A stretch of DNA of 64,000 bases from Conchocele bisecta (lineage: Eukaryota > Mollusca > Bivalvia > Lucinida > Thyasiridae). The notes beneath the pieces are model-generated. The model ran no database searches. It had not been told where the DNA came from and saw only the letters and a program-made list of their open reading frames with translations. Of the stretch, positions 19,264 to 28,828 are shown piece after piece (position 1 is the first letter of the stretch; the number at the start of each line of letters is the position of its first letter). The stretch covers positions 62,001 to 126,000 of the forward strand of contig JAQRGA010000042.1 in assembly GCA_029237695.1 (NCBI GenBank), given 5' to 3'. A program made the translations under genes and the position numbers.

Positions 19264-20214
19264 ATGCTAACACCTACCCCAAAGCACCCAGCATCTATAT
19301 TTCCTCTTATCTCAGTACTAATGCCGGTACACAATGGAGAACTCCATTTAGAGGAATCACTCAAAAGTATATTGCATCAAACCTATAGAAACTTTGAATT
19401 TATTATAATAAATGATTGTTCAACAGACAGCACCGATAGAATACTGGATCATTATTCTCATAAAGATAGAAGAATTAATATACTTAACAATGATATCAAT
19501 AAAGGAATAACAAAATCGCTAAATGAGGGAATATGCTTTGCAGCAGGAAAATATATTGCCCGAATGGATGTAGATGATATTTCCGCCAAGAATAGATTTG
19601 AAGTCCAGGTAAAATTTTTAGAAAATAATCCAGATATAGCTATTTGTGGATCTCATGTTATTACAGAACAAACAAGATATAATGAAAAATATATTCCATA
19701 TACCCCGGAAGATATTAAAGCCACTCTGTTCTTTATGAATGCACTAATACATCCTACTGCTATGATAAGATCATCAGTAATCATTGATGAGAATAATTTC
19801 TATGATGAAAGATACCGAGTTGCACAGGATTACGAATTATGGTGCAGACTCTCACAAAAGCATAAAATTATAAACCTAAAAGAAGATCTTCTGAAGTATC
19901 GATGGCATAAATCAAATATATCCATTTTAAAAAGAATGGAGCAGATGAATAATCATTTTCATGTAAAAATCCAAATGCTGGAAAAATTATTAGAGAGAAA
20001 TATATCAGAGAAAGAGAAAGAACTGCATGCGGTTTTAACAGGCTACTCAACTTTGGGAACAAATATAAAATTAGATGAAATAAAAAAATGGTCCGACTAT
20101 TTATATTCAGAAAATAAAGATAAAAATATATATAATCTAACCAGCTTCAAAAAAATTATAGACTATAGACTAGAGCGGGTAAAGGCAAAAATGTCCATAA
20201 ATATACTAATCTAG
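19264..20214 (+). CDS. GT2 family glycosyltransferase
   Basis: 316 residues with a GT-A fold: ISVLMPVHNGELHLEESL, NDCSTDSTD, the nucleotide-sugar binding MDVDD near residue 104, and the catalytic-base region AQDYELW. There are no membrane helices, so it is a cytoplasmic enzyme adding a sugar to the lipid-linked polysaccharide. It is the first glycosyltransferase of the locus. Confidence 0.85.
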   Translation: MLTPTPKHPASIFPLISVLMPVHNGELHLEESLKSILHQTYRNFEFIIINDCSTDSTDRILDHYSHKDRRINILNNDINKGITKSLNEGICFAAGKYIARMDVDDISAKNRFEVQVKFLENNPDIAICGSHVITEQTRYNEKYIPYTPEDIKATLFFMNALIHPTAMIRSSVIIDENNFYDERYRVAQDYELWCRLSQKHKIINLKEDLLKYRWHKSNISILKRMEQMNNHFHVKIQMLEKLLERNISEKEKELHAVLTGYSTLGTNIKLDEIKKWSDYLYSENKDKNIYNLTSFKKIIDYRLERVKAKMSINILI

Positions 20215-20221
20215 AGAATTT

Positions 20222-20419
20222 ATGATAACTCCTATTTATGAGTGTCAAGCTAATCTCATTTACCGCGACAAAATTATCGTTGAACTAAAAGCATTGCAAA
20301 AATTAAACTCAGAACATGATACAGAGGTTATTAATTATCTTAAGGCAATAAACTTAAAATTTGGGCTACTGATAAATTTTAGAACTAAAAGTTTAGAATA
20401 TAAGCATTTAATTTTTTAA
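20222..20419 (+). pseudogene. C-terminal fragment of a GxxExxY-family protein
   Basis: 65 codons. From residue 14 (YRDKIIVELKALQKL, then NYLKAINLKFGLLINF) this matches the C-terminal half of GxxExxY proteins, which normally have about 125 residues. The N-terminal half with the GxxExxY motif is missing and replaced by about 12 unrelated residues. It starts 8 bases after the GT2 gene. The missing kind of half occurs as a separate decayed piece beyond wzm at 21311-21464. Confidence 0.7.
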
Positions 20420-20444
20420 CCATTAGTAAAATTTGTAGACAAAA

Positions 20445-21272
20445 ATGATAGAAAATCACAAAACAACAATTGAAGCAGGCAAAATCCATGGCAGATACTT
20501 TCGTGACTTATGGACTTACCGCGAACTATTTCTATTTTTAGCCTGGCGTGATATACTCGTCCGCTACAAACAGACAATAATAGGTATTGCATGGAGCGTA
20601 ATTAGACCGCTGCTGACGATGATTGTCTTTACTGTTGTTTTTGGAAAACTTGCAAAATTACCATCTGAAGGAGCACCATACGCAATAATGGTTTACGCCG
20701 CAATGCTCCCATGGCAGTTTTTTAGCAACACACTAAGTGAAGGCGGAAACTCTTTAATTCAAAACTCCAGTATGATATCAAAGGTTTATTTTCCACGAAT
20801 AATAATTCCTACTTCTTCAATGATCGTAAGCCTGGTCGACTTCTTTATTTCCGTTGTAATTTTAATTGGAATAATGGGCGTATATGCATTCGTACCAAAT
20901 TGGAAAATCATATTTATACCACTATTTTTAGGATTGGCAATAATAACTTCACTTGGAATAACATATTTTATTTCAGCCTTAAATGTAAAATATCGTGATT
21001 TTAAATACATACTGCCGTTTATTATTCAATTTGGACTCTATATCTCTCCTGTAGGATTCAGCAGTTCAATTGTACCTGCTAAATGGAGATTACTCTACTC
21101 ATTAAATCCAATGGTCGGGGTTATTGACGGCTTCAGGTGGTGTATTATCGGAACAGAAAATATTATCTACCTGCCCGGATTTATACTATCAATCTGCATT
21201 ACACTGGCTCTATTTTTTATAGGTTTTTTTGTTTTTAGAAAAATAGAAAGAGAGTTAGCCGACTTCATTTAA
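20445..21272 (+). CDS. wzm: O-antigen ABC transporter permease (Wzm type)
   Basis: 275 residues with about six membrane helices. The family pattern FLAWRDILVRYKQTIIGIAWSVIRPL is near the N-terminus, with FSSSIVP and NPMVGVIDGFR later. It should pair with the ATPase at 21610 to export lipid-linked polysaccharide across the inner membrane. GxxExxY gene fragments flank it on both sides. Confidence 0.88.
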   Translation: MIENHKTTIEAGKIHGRYFRDLWTYRELFLFLAWRDILVRYKQTIIGIAWSVIRPLLTMIVFTVVFGKLAKLPSEGAPYAIMVYAAMLPWQFFSNTLSEGGNSLIQNSSMISKVYFPRIIIPTSSMIVSLVDFFISVVILIGIMGVYAFVPNWKIIFIPLFLGLAIITSLGITYFISALNVKYRDFKYILPFIIQFGLYISPVGFSSSIVPAKWRLLYSLNPMVGVIDGFRWCIIGTENIIYLPGFILSICITLALFFIGFFVFRKIERELADFI

Positions 21273-21310
21273 AACTACGAATTATATAAATTATACGAAT
21301 GAAAAAAATC

Positions 21311-21464
21311 TTATATAAAACTAAAAACTATAAAATAATTACCTCATGCATGATACTGCATCATAAATTTGGACTTGGTTTTTTTAGAAGGTCTATACCG
21401 AGAATCATTTGAGATACTATTCAAACAAAACAGGATCCCATTTGAAAAAGAACTATCTAGTTAA
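21311..21464 (+). pseudogene. N-terminal fragment of a GxxExxY-family protein
   Basis: One frame reads YKIITSCMILHHKFGLG, like the family's start. After a T7 run at about 21379-21385 the next frame reads LEGLYRESFEILFKQNRIPFEKEL and stops at 21464. Joined through one fewer T this gives the signature GxxExxY. The C-terminal half is absent. No ribosome site or credible start is present. The rest of the 337-bp gap is AT-rich leader of wzt. Confidence 0.6.
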
Positions 21465-21609
21465 TTTATGGAAAAGAAATTAAAAATAGAAAAAGATATA
21501 TAATATAAAATCACGAATCAGAGTAATTTAACGAATTGCTTTAAACAGTTTCAATAAAGTTTTCCATTCGTATAATTTATGCAGTTAGCGGTTAAAAAAT
21601 TGGTTTTAA

Positions 21610-22884
21610 ATGTCTATAATAAAAGTAGAAAATTTATCTAAAAAATACATCATCGGGCATAACCGTAATGCAGGAGGTGCATATAGATACAGCTCACTCC
21701 GCGACACTTTAGCACACACAGCCCGGGGAATGTATCAGCGGTTAAGACACCCCCTCCTCCCAAACATAGAAAATACAGACTTGGAAGAGTTTTGGGCACT
21801 TAAAGAGATTAATTTTGAAATTAAACAGGGCGACAGAGTAGGAATAATAGGCAGAAACGGTGCCGGGAAATCAACTCTCTTAAAAATACTGAGCAGAATA
21901 ACAGAACCGACAACGGGGAAAATAACAATGAACGGACGTGTAGCCTCCCTCCTCGAAGTTGGAACAGGATTTCACCCGGAACTGACAGGACGGGAAAATA
22001 TCTATTTAAACGGTGCTGTTCTGGGAATGAGCAGAATAGAAATTAAAAAAAAATTCGATGAAATAGTTGACTTTTCAGGAGTAGAAAAATTTCTGGATAC
22101 ACCTGTCAAACGCTACTCTTCAGGAATGTATGTACGCTTGGCATTTTCGGTAGCTGCACACCTCGAACCCGAAATACTCCTAGTTGATGAAGTACTGGCA
22201 GTAGGCGATGCAGAGTTCCAAAAAAAATGCCTCGGCAAAATGGAAGATGTCTCCAAAGAAGGTAGAACTATTATTTTTGTTAGTCATAATATGAGTGCTG
22301 TTGAAAAGCTATGCAATAATGGAATATTTTTATGCAATGGAAAAATTAAAACTATAAATAATATTAATATTTCAATACAAGATTATTTAAGCTTACTTAG
22401 TAAAAATATACCGCACTCACTTGAAACAATTAAAACAAGAAAAGGAACTGGAGAAATTATTTTTTCAAAATTTAAAGCTTACAATAAAACTTCTGAATCT
22501 TGTATAATTAAAAGTGGTGATGATATTGATTTTATTATTCATTTAAAAAAAATAAAAGACATCTACGGAAATCTTCATCTCTCTTTAGGTATCAATGATT
22601 CATTTGGAAAAGGAATTGGATATCTTTCCTCTGATATCATTGAAAAAAAAATAATTTTAAATAATAAAGATATTAAAGTTAAATTTTCTATACCCAAATT
22701 CCCCTATGGATCAGGCAAGTATACAATTACTTTTTTTTCTGAAATTAATAATGTTATAGCAGACTGGGTCATAGATGGAGCTAGTTTAATTGTGGAAAAT
22801 GGTAATTTTTATAATACAGGAAGAATACAAGATAGTTCACAAGGTAATTTTTTATTTATGTATAGTATTAAGGAGATAGTTTAA
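21610..22884 (+). CDS. wzt: O-antigen ABC transporter ATPase (Wzt type)
   Basis: 424 residues. Walker A GRNGAGKS is at residues 81-88, the signature YSSGMYVRLAFSVA near 178, and Walker B EILLVDEVLAVGDAEF follows. Residues from about 260 to the end form a beta-rich extension like the Wzt C-terminal domain, which in other systems recognises the O-antigen end group. The extension shows that the exporter may be specific for a modified chain end. The stop codon overlaps the next gene's start. Confidence 0.88.
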   Translation: MSIIKVENLSKKYIIGHNRNAGGAYRYSSLRDTLAHTARGMYQRLRHPLLPNIENTDLEEFWALKEINFEIKQGDRVGIIGRNGAGKSTLLKILSRITEPTTGKITMNGRVASLLEVGTGFHPELTGRENIYLNGAVLGMSRIEIKKKFDEIVDFSGVEKFLDTPVKRYSSGMYVRLAFSVAAHLEPEILLVDEVLAVGDAEFQKKCLGKMEDVSKEGRTIIFVSHNMSAVEKLCNNGIFLCNGKIKTINNINISIQDYLSLLSKNIPHSLETIKTRKGTGEIIFSKFKAYNKTSESCIIKSGDDIDFIIHLKKIKDIYGNLHLSLGINDSFGKGIGYLSSDIIEKKIILNNKDIKVKFSIPKFPYGSGKYTITFFSEINNVIADWVIDGASLIVENGNFYNTGRIQDSSQGNFLFMYSIKEIV

Positions 22885-23564
22885 TGAAAAAAATTATTAT
22901 TATTTTTAGAATATTTTTAGATAAAATTTATATAAGAAAATTCTTAGTCCGGCTTTTAACTACTGACAATGAAAAAATATATTTGTCCTTACAGTATACA
23001 GGCTTTTTAGAAGATGTGGGATGGAATCTATCTTTGAAAAGAAAAAAATATATTGATAAAGACAGCAACCAGTTACCATGGTATACATACTCATTTATTG
23101 AATTTCTTAAGCTAAGATTAAATCAAAGCTTATCTATTTTTGAATATGGCTGCGGATCATCTACTTTTTTTTATGCCAAAAGGGTAAAAGAAGTTACTTC
23201 AGTTGAACATAATCTTGATTGGTATAATAAAATTAAAAGTAAAAGTTCAAAAAACATTCACTTACTTTTTAAAGATTTAAATAATGAATACAGTAAATCT
23301 TCATTAATTAATAATAAAAAATATGATCTTATAGTTATTGATGGTAGAGATAGAGTTAATTCAATTTTATGTTCAACTCTAGCATTATCTAAAAATGGAG
23401 TAATAATTTTAGATGATTCTGAAAGAGAAAAATATAGTAAAGGTAAAAATTATTTAATTAATAATGGGTTTAAATTTATTGATTTTTGGGGAATTAGTCC
23501 AGGTTATTTTGTGTATAAGTGTACTACTGTTTTTTATAAATCAACAAACTGTTTTAATATTTAA
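22884..23564 (+). CDS. SAM-dependent methyltransferase-like protein
   Basis: 226 residues. FEYGCGSSTFFYA at about 89-101 is a class I motif, VTSVEHN is the acidic strand, and YDLIVIDGRDR follows. It starts on the last base of the wzt stop codon (TAATG overlap), so the two are translationally linked. It may modify the chain end that Wzt recognises; this is inference. Its last bases are the left edge of the tandem array. Confidence 0.65.
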   Translation: MKKIIIIFRIFLDKIYIRKFLVRLLTTDNEKIYLSLQYTGFLEDVGWNLSLKRKKYIDKDSNQLPWYTYSFIEFLKLRLNQSLSIFEYGCGSSTFFYAKRVKEVTSVEHNLDWYNKIKSKSSKNIHLLFKDLNNEYSKSSLINNKKYDLIVIDGRDRVNSILCSTLALSKNGVIILDDSEREKYSKGKNYLINNGFKFIDFWGISPGYFVYKCTTVFYKSTNCFNI

Positions 23565-23568
23565 TTTC

Positions 23569-25272
23569 ATGAATAATTTAGCTCCAATTGTGCTTTTTGT
23601 TTATAATCGTCCCTGGCATACAAGGCAGACTTTAGAAGCTTTGTCCAAAAATATTTTAGCAGATCAATCAACTCTATATATTTACTCAGATGGTCCCAAA
23701 AAAAATGCAACAATACTTGATTTAAATAATATAAAAGAAGTTCAAAAGCTAATTAGAAAAACAAAATGGTGCAAAGAAGTACATATTACCGTGTCAGATA
23801 AAAATAAAGGACTTGCTAATTCAATAATTAACGGTGTAACAGAAATTGTTAACAAATTTGGCAAAATTATTGTCCTCGAAGATGATATTGTAACATCATC
23901 TTATTTTCTAAAATATATGAATAATGCTTTAGAATTATATAAAGATGAAGAAAAAGTCATGCATATTAGTGGATATTGGTTTCCTGTCAAAAATTCAGAA
24001 AAACTTCCTGAAATATTTTTTTATAACCCAACAACTTGTTGGGGATGGGGGACATGGAAACAATCTTGGAAAAAGCTGGAGACTAATTCAATTAAGCTTA
24101 AAGAAAAAATTTTAGAAGAGCCAAATAGCAAATACCGGTTCAATATAAAAAATGGATATAATTTCTTAGAACACTTAGAAATGAATATTTCAGGAGAAAT
24201 AAAAACCTGGGCTGTAAAATGGTATGCAACAGTATTTTTGAATAAAGGTCTCTCTCTGCACCCAAATAAATCTTTTGTTAATAATATTGGTCATGATGAT
24301 TCAGGTGTACACTGTGGTAAATCTGATATTGTTCATTGGTCAAACTTATCATGTCAGCCAAAAATTTTAAAAATAACACTACTGGAATCTAAATTAGCTT
24401 TAACAATGATAAAAAAACAGTTCAACAAACATCAAAATAAGTGGATGAATATAATTAAAAATACCATTCCAAGAACCTTAAAAGATATATTAAAATTAAT
24501 TTTCATTAAAGAAAAATTTTTTTATTTAAAGAAAATACCAAGATTTCAAGAAAAGAAAATTACATTTTTTAATAAGAAAATAACCCTTGTAGATTCAGCA
24601 TCATTTTTATCTATGTATAAAGAAATTTTTGAAAATGAAATTTATGAATTTAGATGCATGCATGATACTCCACATATAATTGACTGTGGAGCAAATATTG
24701 GTCTAAGTATAATATATTTTAAAAAACTATATCCAAAATCAAATATAATAGCTTTTGAACCTGATCAAAAAATATTCGATGTATTAACACATAATATTCA
24801 AAATTTTGAAAAAATTACAGATACTACACTGATAAATAAAGGATTATGGAATAAAAAGAAAAATTTTAAATTTTTCTCTGAAGGTGCAGATAGCGGCAGA
24901 ATTGCAATTGATGAAGATAAAAATAATATTACAGAAATTGAAGTAATATCATTAAGACCATTTTTAGAAAACAGAAATGTTGATCTTCTAAAAATTGATA
25001 TTAAAGGTGCAGAAACAATAGTTTTAGAAGATATTGCAGATTTATTAGATAATGTGGACAGAATATTTATAAAATATCATTCTTTTACAAAAAAGAAGCA
25101 AAGTATCAATAGAATACTGAATATTATGTCAGATAATAATTATAGAGTCTATATTTCTCCTCCGGGATTACAATCTAATCTAAAACAACCATTTTATAAG
25201 TTGAATGAATATTCCGGCATGGATATGCAGTTAAATATTTTTTGTATAAAAAATAATTCGGGTCAAAGCTAA
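23569..25272 (+). CDS. GT2-like glycosyltransferase fused to FkbM methyltransferase (unit A)
   Basis: 567 residues from the ATG at 23569, the start conserved in all three copies. Residues 1 to about 290 are a glycosyltransferase: PIVLFVYNRPWHT, the LEDD nucleotide-sugar motif with Asp105 and Asp106, and PTTCWGWGTW. Residues from about 310 on are an FkbM-type methyltransferase with DCGANIGLS (Asp372). The conserved FkbM motif, DIEG in unit B, reads DIKG here (Lys479), and a second glutamate is also lysine (Lys502). Both are G-to-A changes, so the methyltransferase half may be inactive even though the frame is intact. No strong ribosome site is present. Confidence 0.75.
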   Translation: MNNLAPIVLFVYNRPWHTRQTLEALSKNILADQSTLYIYSDGPKKNATILDLNNIKEVQKLIRKTKWCKEVHITVSDKNKGLANSIINGVTEIVNKFGKIIVLEDDIVTSSYFLKYMNNALELYKDEEKVMHISGYWFPVKNSEKLPEIFFYNPTTCWGWGTWKQSWKKLETNSIKLKEKILEEPNSKYRFNIKNGYNFLEHLEMNISGEIKTWAVKWYATVFLNKGLSLHPNKSFVNNIGHDDSGVHCGKSDIVHWSNLSCQPKILKITLLESKLALTMIKKQFNKHQNKWMNIIKNTIPRTLKDILKLIFIKEKFFYLKKIPRFQEKKITFFNKKITLVDSASFLSMYKEIFENEIYEFRCMHDTPHIIDCGANIGLSIIYFKKLYPKSNIIAFEPDQKIFDVLTHNIQNFEKITDTTLINKGLWNKKKNFKFFSEGADSGRIAIDEDKNNITEIEVISLRPFLENRNVDLLKIDIKGAETIVLEDIADLLDNVDRIFIKYHSFTKKKQSINRILNIMSDNNYRVYISPPGLQSNLKQPFYKLNEYSGMDMQLNIFCIKNNSGQS

Positions 25273-25277
25273 AGTGA

Positions 25278-25741
25278 AGTATCTTAAATGGAGATGCAGA
25301 AAATTTACCATTTGAAAATAAAACTTTTGATTATGTTATTTCACTTCAAGTTCTTGAGTACTTGAAAATTCCTGCTAAAGCAATAAAAGAAATCAGCAGA
25401 GTTTTAAGACCAAATGGTATTTCTTATATTAGTTGTGAGAATTATTTATCGTTTTATGAACCTCACTATAATATTATTTGGTTTCCATTATTACCCAAAA
25501 AAATAGGTTGCTTATATTTAAGATTATTATTAGGGAAAAAAACGGATTAAAAAAAAAAATCACTTATACAACATATCCAAAACTTATTTGGTCTTTTATG
25601 CACTCTAATCTATGGAGCTTAGCTTGGTCAAATAAATACAAGAATAAAGGCTTAATATATAAATACATAAGATTATTAATTCTTCATCGTAAAAATATAT
25701 TTAACAAAGGATTTTCTCAATATGAAACCATTGAAATGTGA
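25278..25741 (+). pseudogene. 5'-truncated, frameshifted methyltransferase (unit A)
   Basis: The frame begins in mid-domain with NGDAENLPF and FDYVISLQVLEYL, the middle of a Methyltransf_11 domain. The SAM-binding first motif is absent. An in-frame TAA interrupts it at about 25548-25550, next to an 11-A run, and the remainder continues in another frame to WSFMHSNLWSLAWS and the stop at 25741. The same truncation occurs in unit B, so it predates the duplication. Confidence 0.7.
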
Positions 25742-26654
25742 TAATTTAAAACAGCTTTTAATAAAAGAAAAAATCATTTATTATATTCATATTATAAAAA
25801 GATTGAAATACTTTTTTTGCAGATATGTTTACAGGTGCTTTTTAACTTTTAATATGTACTTAAATCCGCCGAAAAGAATAAACAACAAAATGATAATTCT
25901 TTCAGTAGCTTCATGGAAACCAAGGCTACCATATTTATCTGAAACTTTAGATTCATTGTTAAATCAAATTTTTAAAGCTGATTTAATAATTTTATGGCTA
26001 GATAAGGAGGATCAGAATTATATTCCAAAATATCTTTCCGATTATGTAAAAAAAGGCATTGATATTAGATTTGTCAAGAATATTGGAAGTTATAAAAAGC
26101 TCATTCCAGCATTAAAAAAATTTCCTGATGACATTATTATTACAGTCGATGATGATATATCATATCCAAGATATCTTATAGGTAAATTATATAAGTCATA
26201 CATAAAACATCCTCACTTAATTCATGCAAATAGATGTAGAAAAATGATAAAAAAAAATTCTTACACATATGAAGCATATGAGAAAGGAAAAATTATTACA
26301 GATAAAGCAGAAATTATTGAGGCTTCTTTATTATCTATAGGAGTAGGAGGTATTCTATACCCTGGTAGAAAATACTTTTATAAAGATATTATAAATGAAA
26401 AATTATTTTTACAAATGGCACCAGAACAGGATGATATTTGGTTTTGGTATATGCTAATATTAAAAGGTAATAATATTTGCAAAATTAAAAATCACTTTGA
26501 AGTTCATTTTGATGATATAGTTAAAGGTACAGTTAAATCGTCTTTGCATATTAAAAACAACTATACACCTGATAACAATCACTCACCTAATGATATAGCA
26601 TTAAAAAATTTACTAAAGTATTATAATAAAAAGAAGTTAAAAGAACTTTCTTAA
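25722..26654 (+). CDS. Glycosyltransferase, GT2-like (unit A, intact)
   Basis: 310 residues. A basic hydrophobic N-terminus (about 1-45) is followed by MIILSVASWKPRLPYLSETL, a GT-A-like start, then TVDDDISYP as the nucleotide-sugar site. MAPEQDDIWFWYML is a plausible catalytic-base segment. It overlaps the end of the methyltransferase fossil by 20 bases, with AAAGGA about 10 bases before the ATG. The homologue in unit B is frameshifted, so this is the only complete copy. Confidence 0.7.
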   Translation: MKPLKCDNLKQLLIKEKIIYYIHIIKRLKYFFCRYVYRCFLTFNMYLNPPKRINNKMIILSVASWKPRLPYLSETLDSLLNQIFKADLIILWLDKEDQNYIPKYLSDYVKKGIDIRFVKNIGSYKKLIPALKKFPDDIIITVDDDISYPRYLIGKLYKSYIKHPHLIHANRCRKMIKKNSYTYEAYEKGKIITDKAEIIEASLLSIGVGGILYPGRKYFYKDIINEKLFLQMAPEQDDIWFWYMLILKGNNICKIKNHFEVHFDDIVKGTVKSSLHIKNNYTPDNNHSPNDIALKNLLKYYNKKKLKELS

Positions 26655-26665
26655 TATTTAATTTC

Positions 26666-27463
26666 ATGAATAATTTAGCTCCAATTGTGCTTTTTGTTTA
26701 TAATCGTCCCTGGCATACAAGGCAGACTTTAGAAGCTTTGTCCAAAAATATTTTAGCAGATCAATCAACTCTATATATTTACTCAGATGGTCCCAAAAAA
26801 AATGCAACAATACTTGATTTAAATAATATAAAAGAAGTTCAAAAGCTAATTAGAAAAACAAAATGGTGCAAAGAAGTACATATTACCGTGTCAGATAAAA
26901 ATAAAGGACTTGCTAATTCAATAATTAACGGTGTAACAGAAATTGTTAACAAATTTGGCAAAATTATTGTCCTCGAAGATGATATTGTAACATCATCTTA
27001 TTTTCTAAAATATATGAATAATGCTTTAGAATTATATAAAGATGAAGAAAAAGTCATGCATATTAGTGGATATTGGTTTCCTGTCAAAAATTCAGAAAAA
27101 CTTCCTGAAATATATAACCCAACAACTTGTTGGGGATGGGGGACATGGAAACAATCTTGGAAAAAGCTGGAGACTAATTCAATTAAGCTTAAAGAAAAAA
27201 TTTTAGAAGAGCCAAATAGCAAATACCGGTTCAATATAAAAAATGGATATAATTTCTTAGAACACTTAGAAATGAATATTTCAGGAGAAATAAAAACCTG
27301 GGCTGTAAAATGGTATGCAACAGTATTTTTGAATAAAGGTCTCTCTCTGCACCCAAATAAATCTTTTGTTAATAATATTGGTCATGATGATTCAGGTGTG
27401 TACACTGTGGTAAATCTGATATTGTTCATTGGTCAAACTTATCATGTCAGCCAAAAATTTTAA
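26666..27463 (+). pseudogene. GT2-like domain of the fusion gene, cut by a frameshift (unit B)
   Basis: 265 codons identical to unit A except for two missing phenylalanine codons near residue 150. An extra GT at about 27397-27400 (GTGTGT instead of GTGT) shifts the frame after HDDSGV, and translation ends at 27463. The catalytic LEDD and WGWGTW segments precede the break, so a shortened glycosyltransferase could still be made. Confidence 0.7.
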
Positions 27464-27498
27464 AAATAACACTACTGGAATCTAAATTAGCTTTAACA

Positions 27499-28362
27499 AT
27501 GATAAAAAAACAGTTCAACAAACATCAAAATAAGTGGATGAATATAATTAAAAATACCATTCCAAGAACCTTAAAAGATATATTAAAATTAATTTTCATT
27601 AAAGAAAAATTTTTTTATTTAAAGAAAATACCAAGATTTCAAGAAAAGAAAATTACATTTTTTAATAAGAAAATAACCCTTGTAGATTCAGCATCATTTT
27701 TATCTATGTATAAAGAAATTTTTGAAAATGAAATTTATGAATTTAGATGCATGCATGATACTCCACATATAATTGACTGTGGAGCAAATATTGGTCTAAG
27801 TATAATATATTTTAAAAAACTATATCCAAAATCAAATATAATAGCTTTTGAACCTGATCAAAAAATATTCGATGTATTAACACATAATATTCAAAATTTT
27901 GAAATTACAGATACTACACTGATAAATAAAGGATTATGGAATAAAAAGAAAAATTTTAAATTTTTCTCTGAAGGTGCAGATAGCGGCAGAATTGCAATTG
28001 ATGAAGATAAAAATAATATTACAGAAATTGAAGTAATATCATTAAGACCATTTTTAGAAAACAGAAACGTTGATCTTCTAAAAATTGATATTGAAGGTGC
28101 AGAAACAATAGTTTTAGAAGATATTGCAGATTTATTAGATAATGTGGACAGAATATTTATAGAATATCATTCTTTTACAAAAAAGAAGCAAAGTATCAAT
28201 AGAATACTGAATATTATGTCAGATAATAATTATAGAGTCTATATTTCTCCTCCGGGATTACAATCTAATCTAAAACAACCATTTTATAAGTTGAATGAAT
28301 ATTCCGGCATGGATATGCAGTTAAATATTTTTTGTATAAAAAATAATTCGGGTCAAAGCTAA
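27499..28362 (+). CDS. FkbM-type methyltransferase domain, detached (unit B)
   Basis: 287 residues from the first ATG after the frameshift. It contains DCGANIGLS and an intact DIEGAE (Glu199), where unit A has lysine, and a second glutamate at 222. It is therefore the copy with a family-consistent active site. FkbM proteins O-methylate sugars. No ribosome site is visible before this ATG, so expression depends on reinitiation or is absent. Confidence 0.6.
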   Translation: MIKKQFNKHQNKWMNIIKNTIPRTLKDILKLIFIKEKFFYLKKIPRFQEKKITFFNKKITLVDSASFLSMYKEIFENEIYEFRCMHDTPHIIDCGANIGLSIIYFKKLYPKSNIIAFEPDQKIFDVLTHNIQNFEITDTTLINKGLWNKKKNFKFFSEGADSGRIAIDEDKNNITEIEVISLRPFLENRNVDLLKIDIEGAETIVLEDIADLLDNVDRIFIEYHSFTKKKQSINRILNIMSDNNYRVYISPPGLQSNLKQPFYKLNEYSGMDMQLNIFCIKNNSGQS

Positions 28363-28367
28363 AGTGA

Positions 28368-28828
28368 AGTATCTTAAATGGAGATGCAGAAAATTTACCA
28401 TTTGAAAATAAAACTTTTGATTATGTTATTTCACTTCAAGTTCTTGAGTACTTGAAAATTCCTGCTAAAGCAATAAAAGAAATCAGCAGAGTTTTAAGAC
28501 CAAATGGTATTTCTTATATTAGTTGTGAGAATTATTTATCGTTTTATGAACCTCACTATAATATTATTTGGTTTCCATTATTACCCAAAAAAATAGGTTG
28601 CTTATATTTAAGATTATTAGGGAAAAAAACGGATTTAAAAAAAAAATCACTTATACAACATATCCAAAACTTATTTGGTCTTTTATGCACTCTAATCTAT
28701 GGAGCTTAGCTTGGTCAAATAAATACAAGAATAAAGGCTTAATATATAAATACATAAGATTATTAATTCTTCATCGTAAAAATATATTTAACAAAGGATT
28801 TTCTCAATATGAAACCATTGAAATGTGA
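28368..28828 (+). pseudogene. 5'-truncated methyltransferase (unit B)
   Basis: Copy of the unit A fossil with the same missing N-terminus. It lacks one leucine codon in the LRLL segment and has GATTTA where unit A has GATTAA, so the first frame runs on to a stop at about 28709. The homologous ending ETIEM lies in the other frame and stops at 28828. Confidence 0.65.

Larger units (their letters stand above)
23554..26650 (+). repeat. Tandem array unit A (3097 bp)
   Basis: First copy of a directly repeated block containing a GT2-FkbM fusion, a truncated methyltransferase and a second glycosyltransferase. It begins at TTAATATTTAATTTC just before the fusion gene's ATG. That 15-mer also forms both later junctions. 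It differs from unit B by about a dozen small changes. Confidence 0.95.

Noticed and set aside
23464..23568. Upstream extension of the unit A fusion gene by 35 codons
   Set aside because: The extension lies inside the preceding methyltransferase gene in another frame and is absent from units B and C; the shared ATG at 23569 is the proper start.
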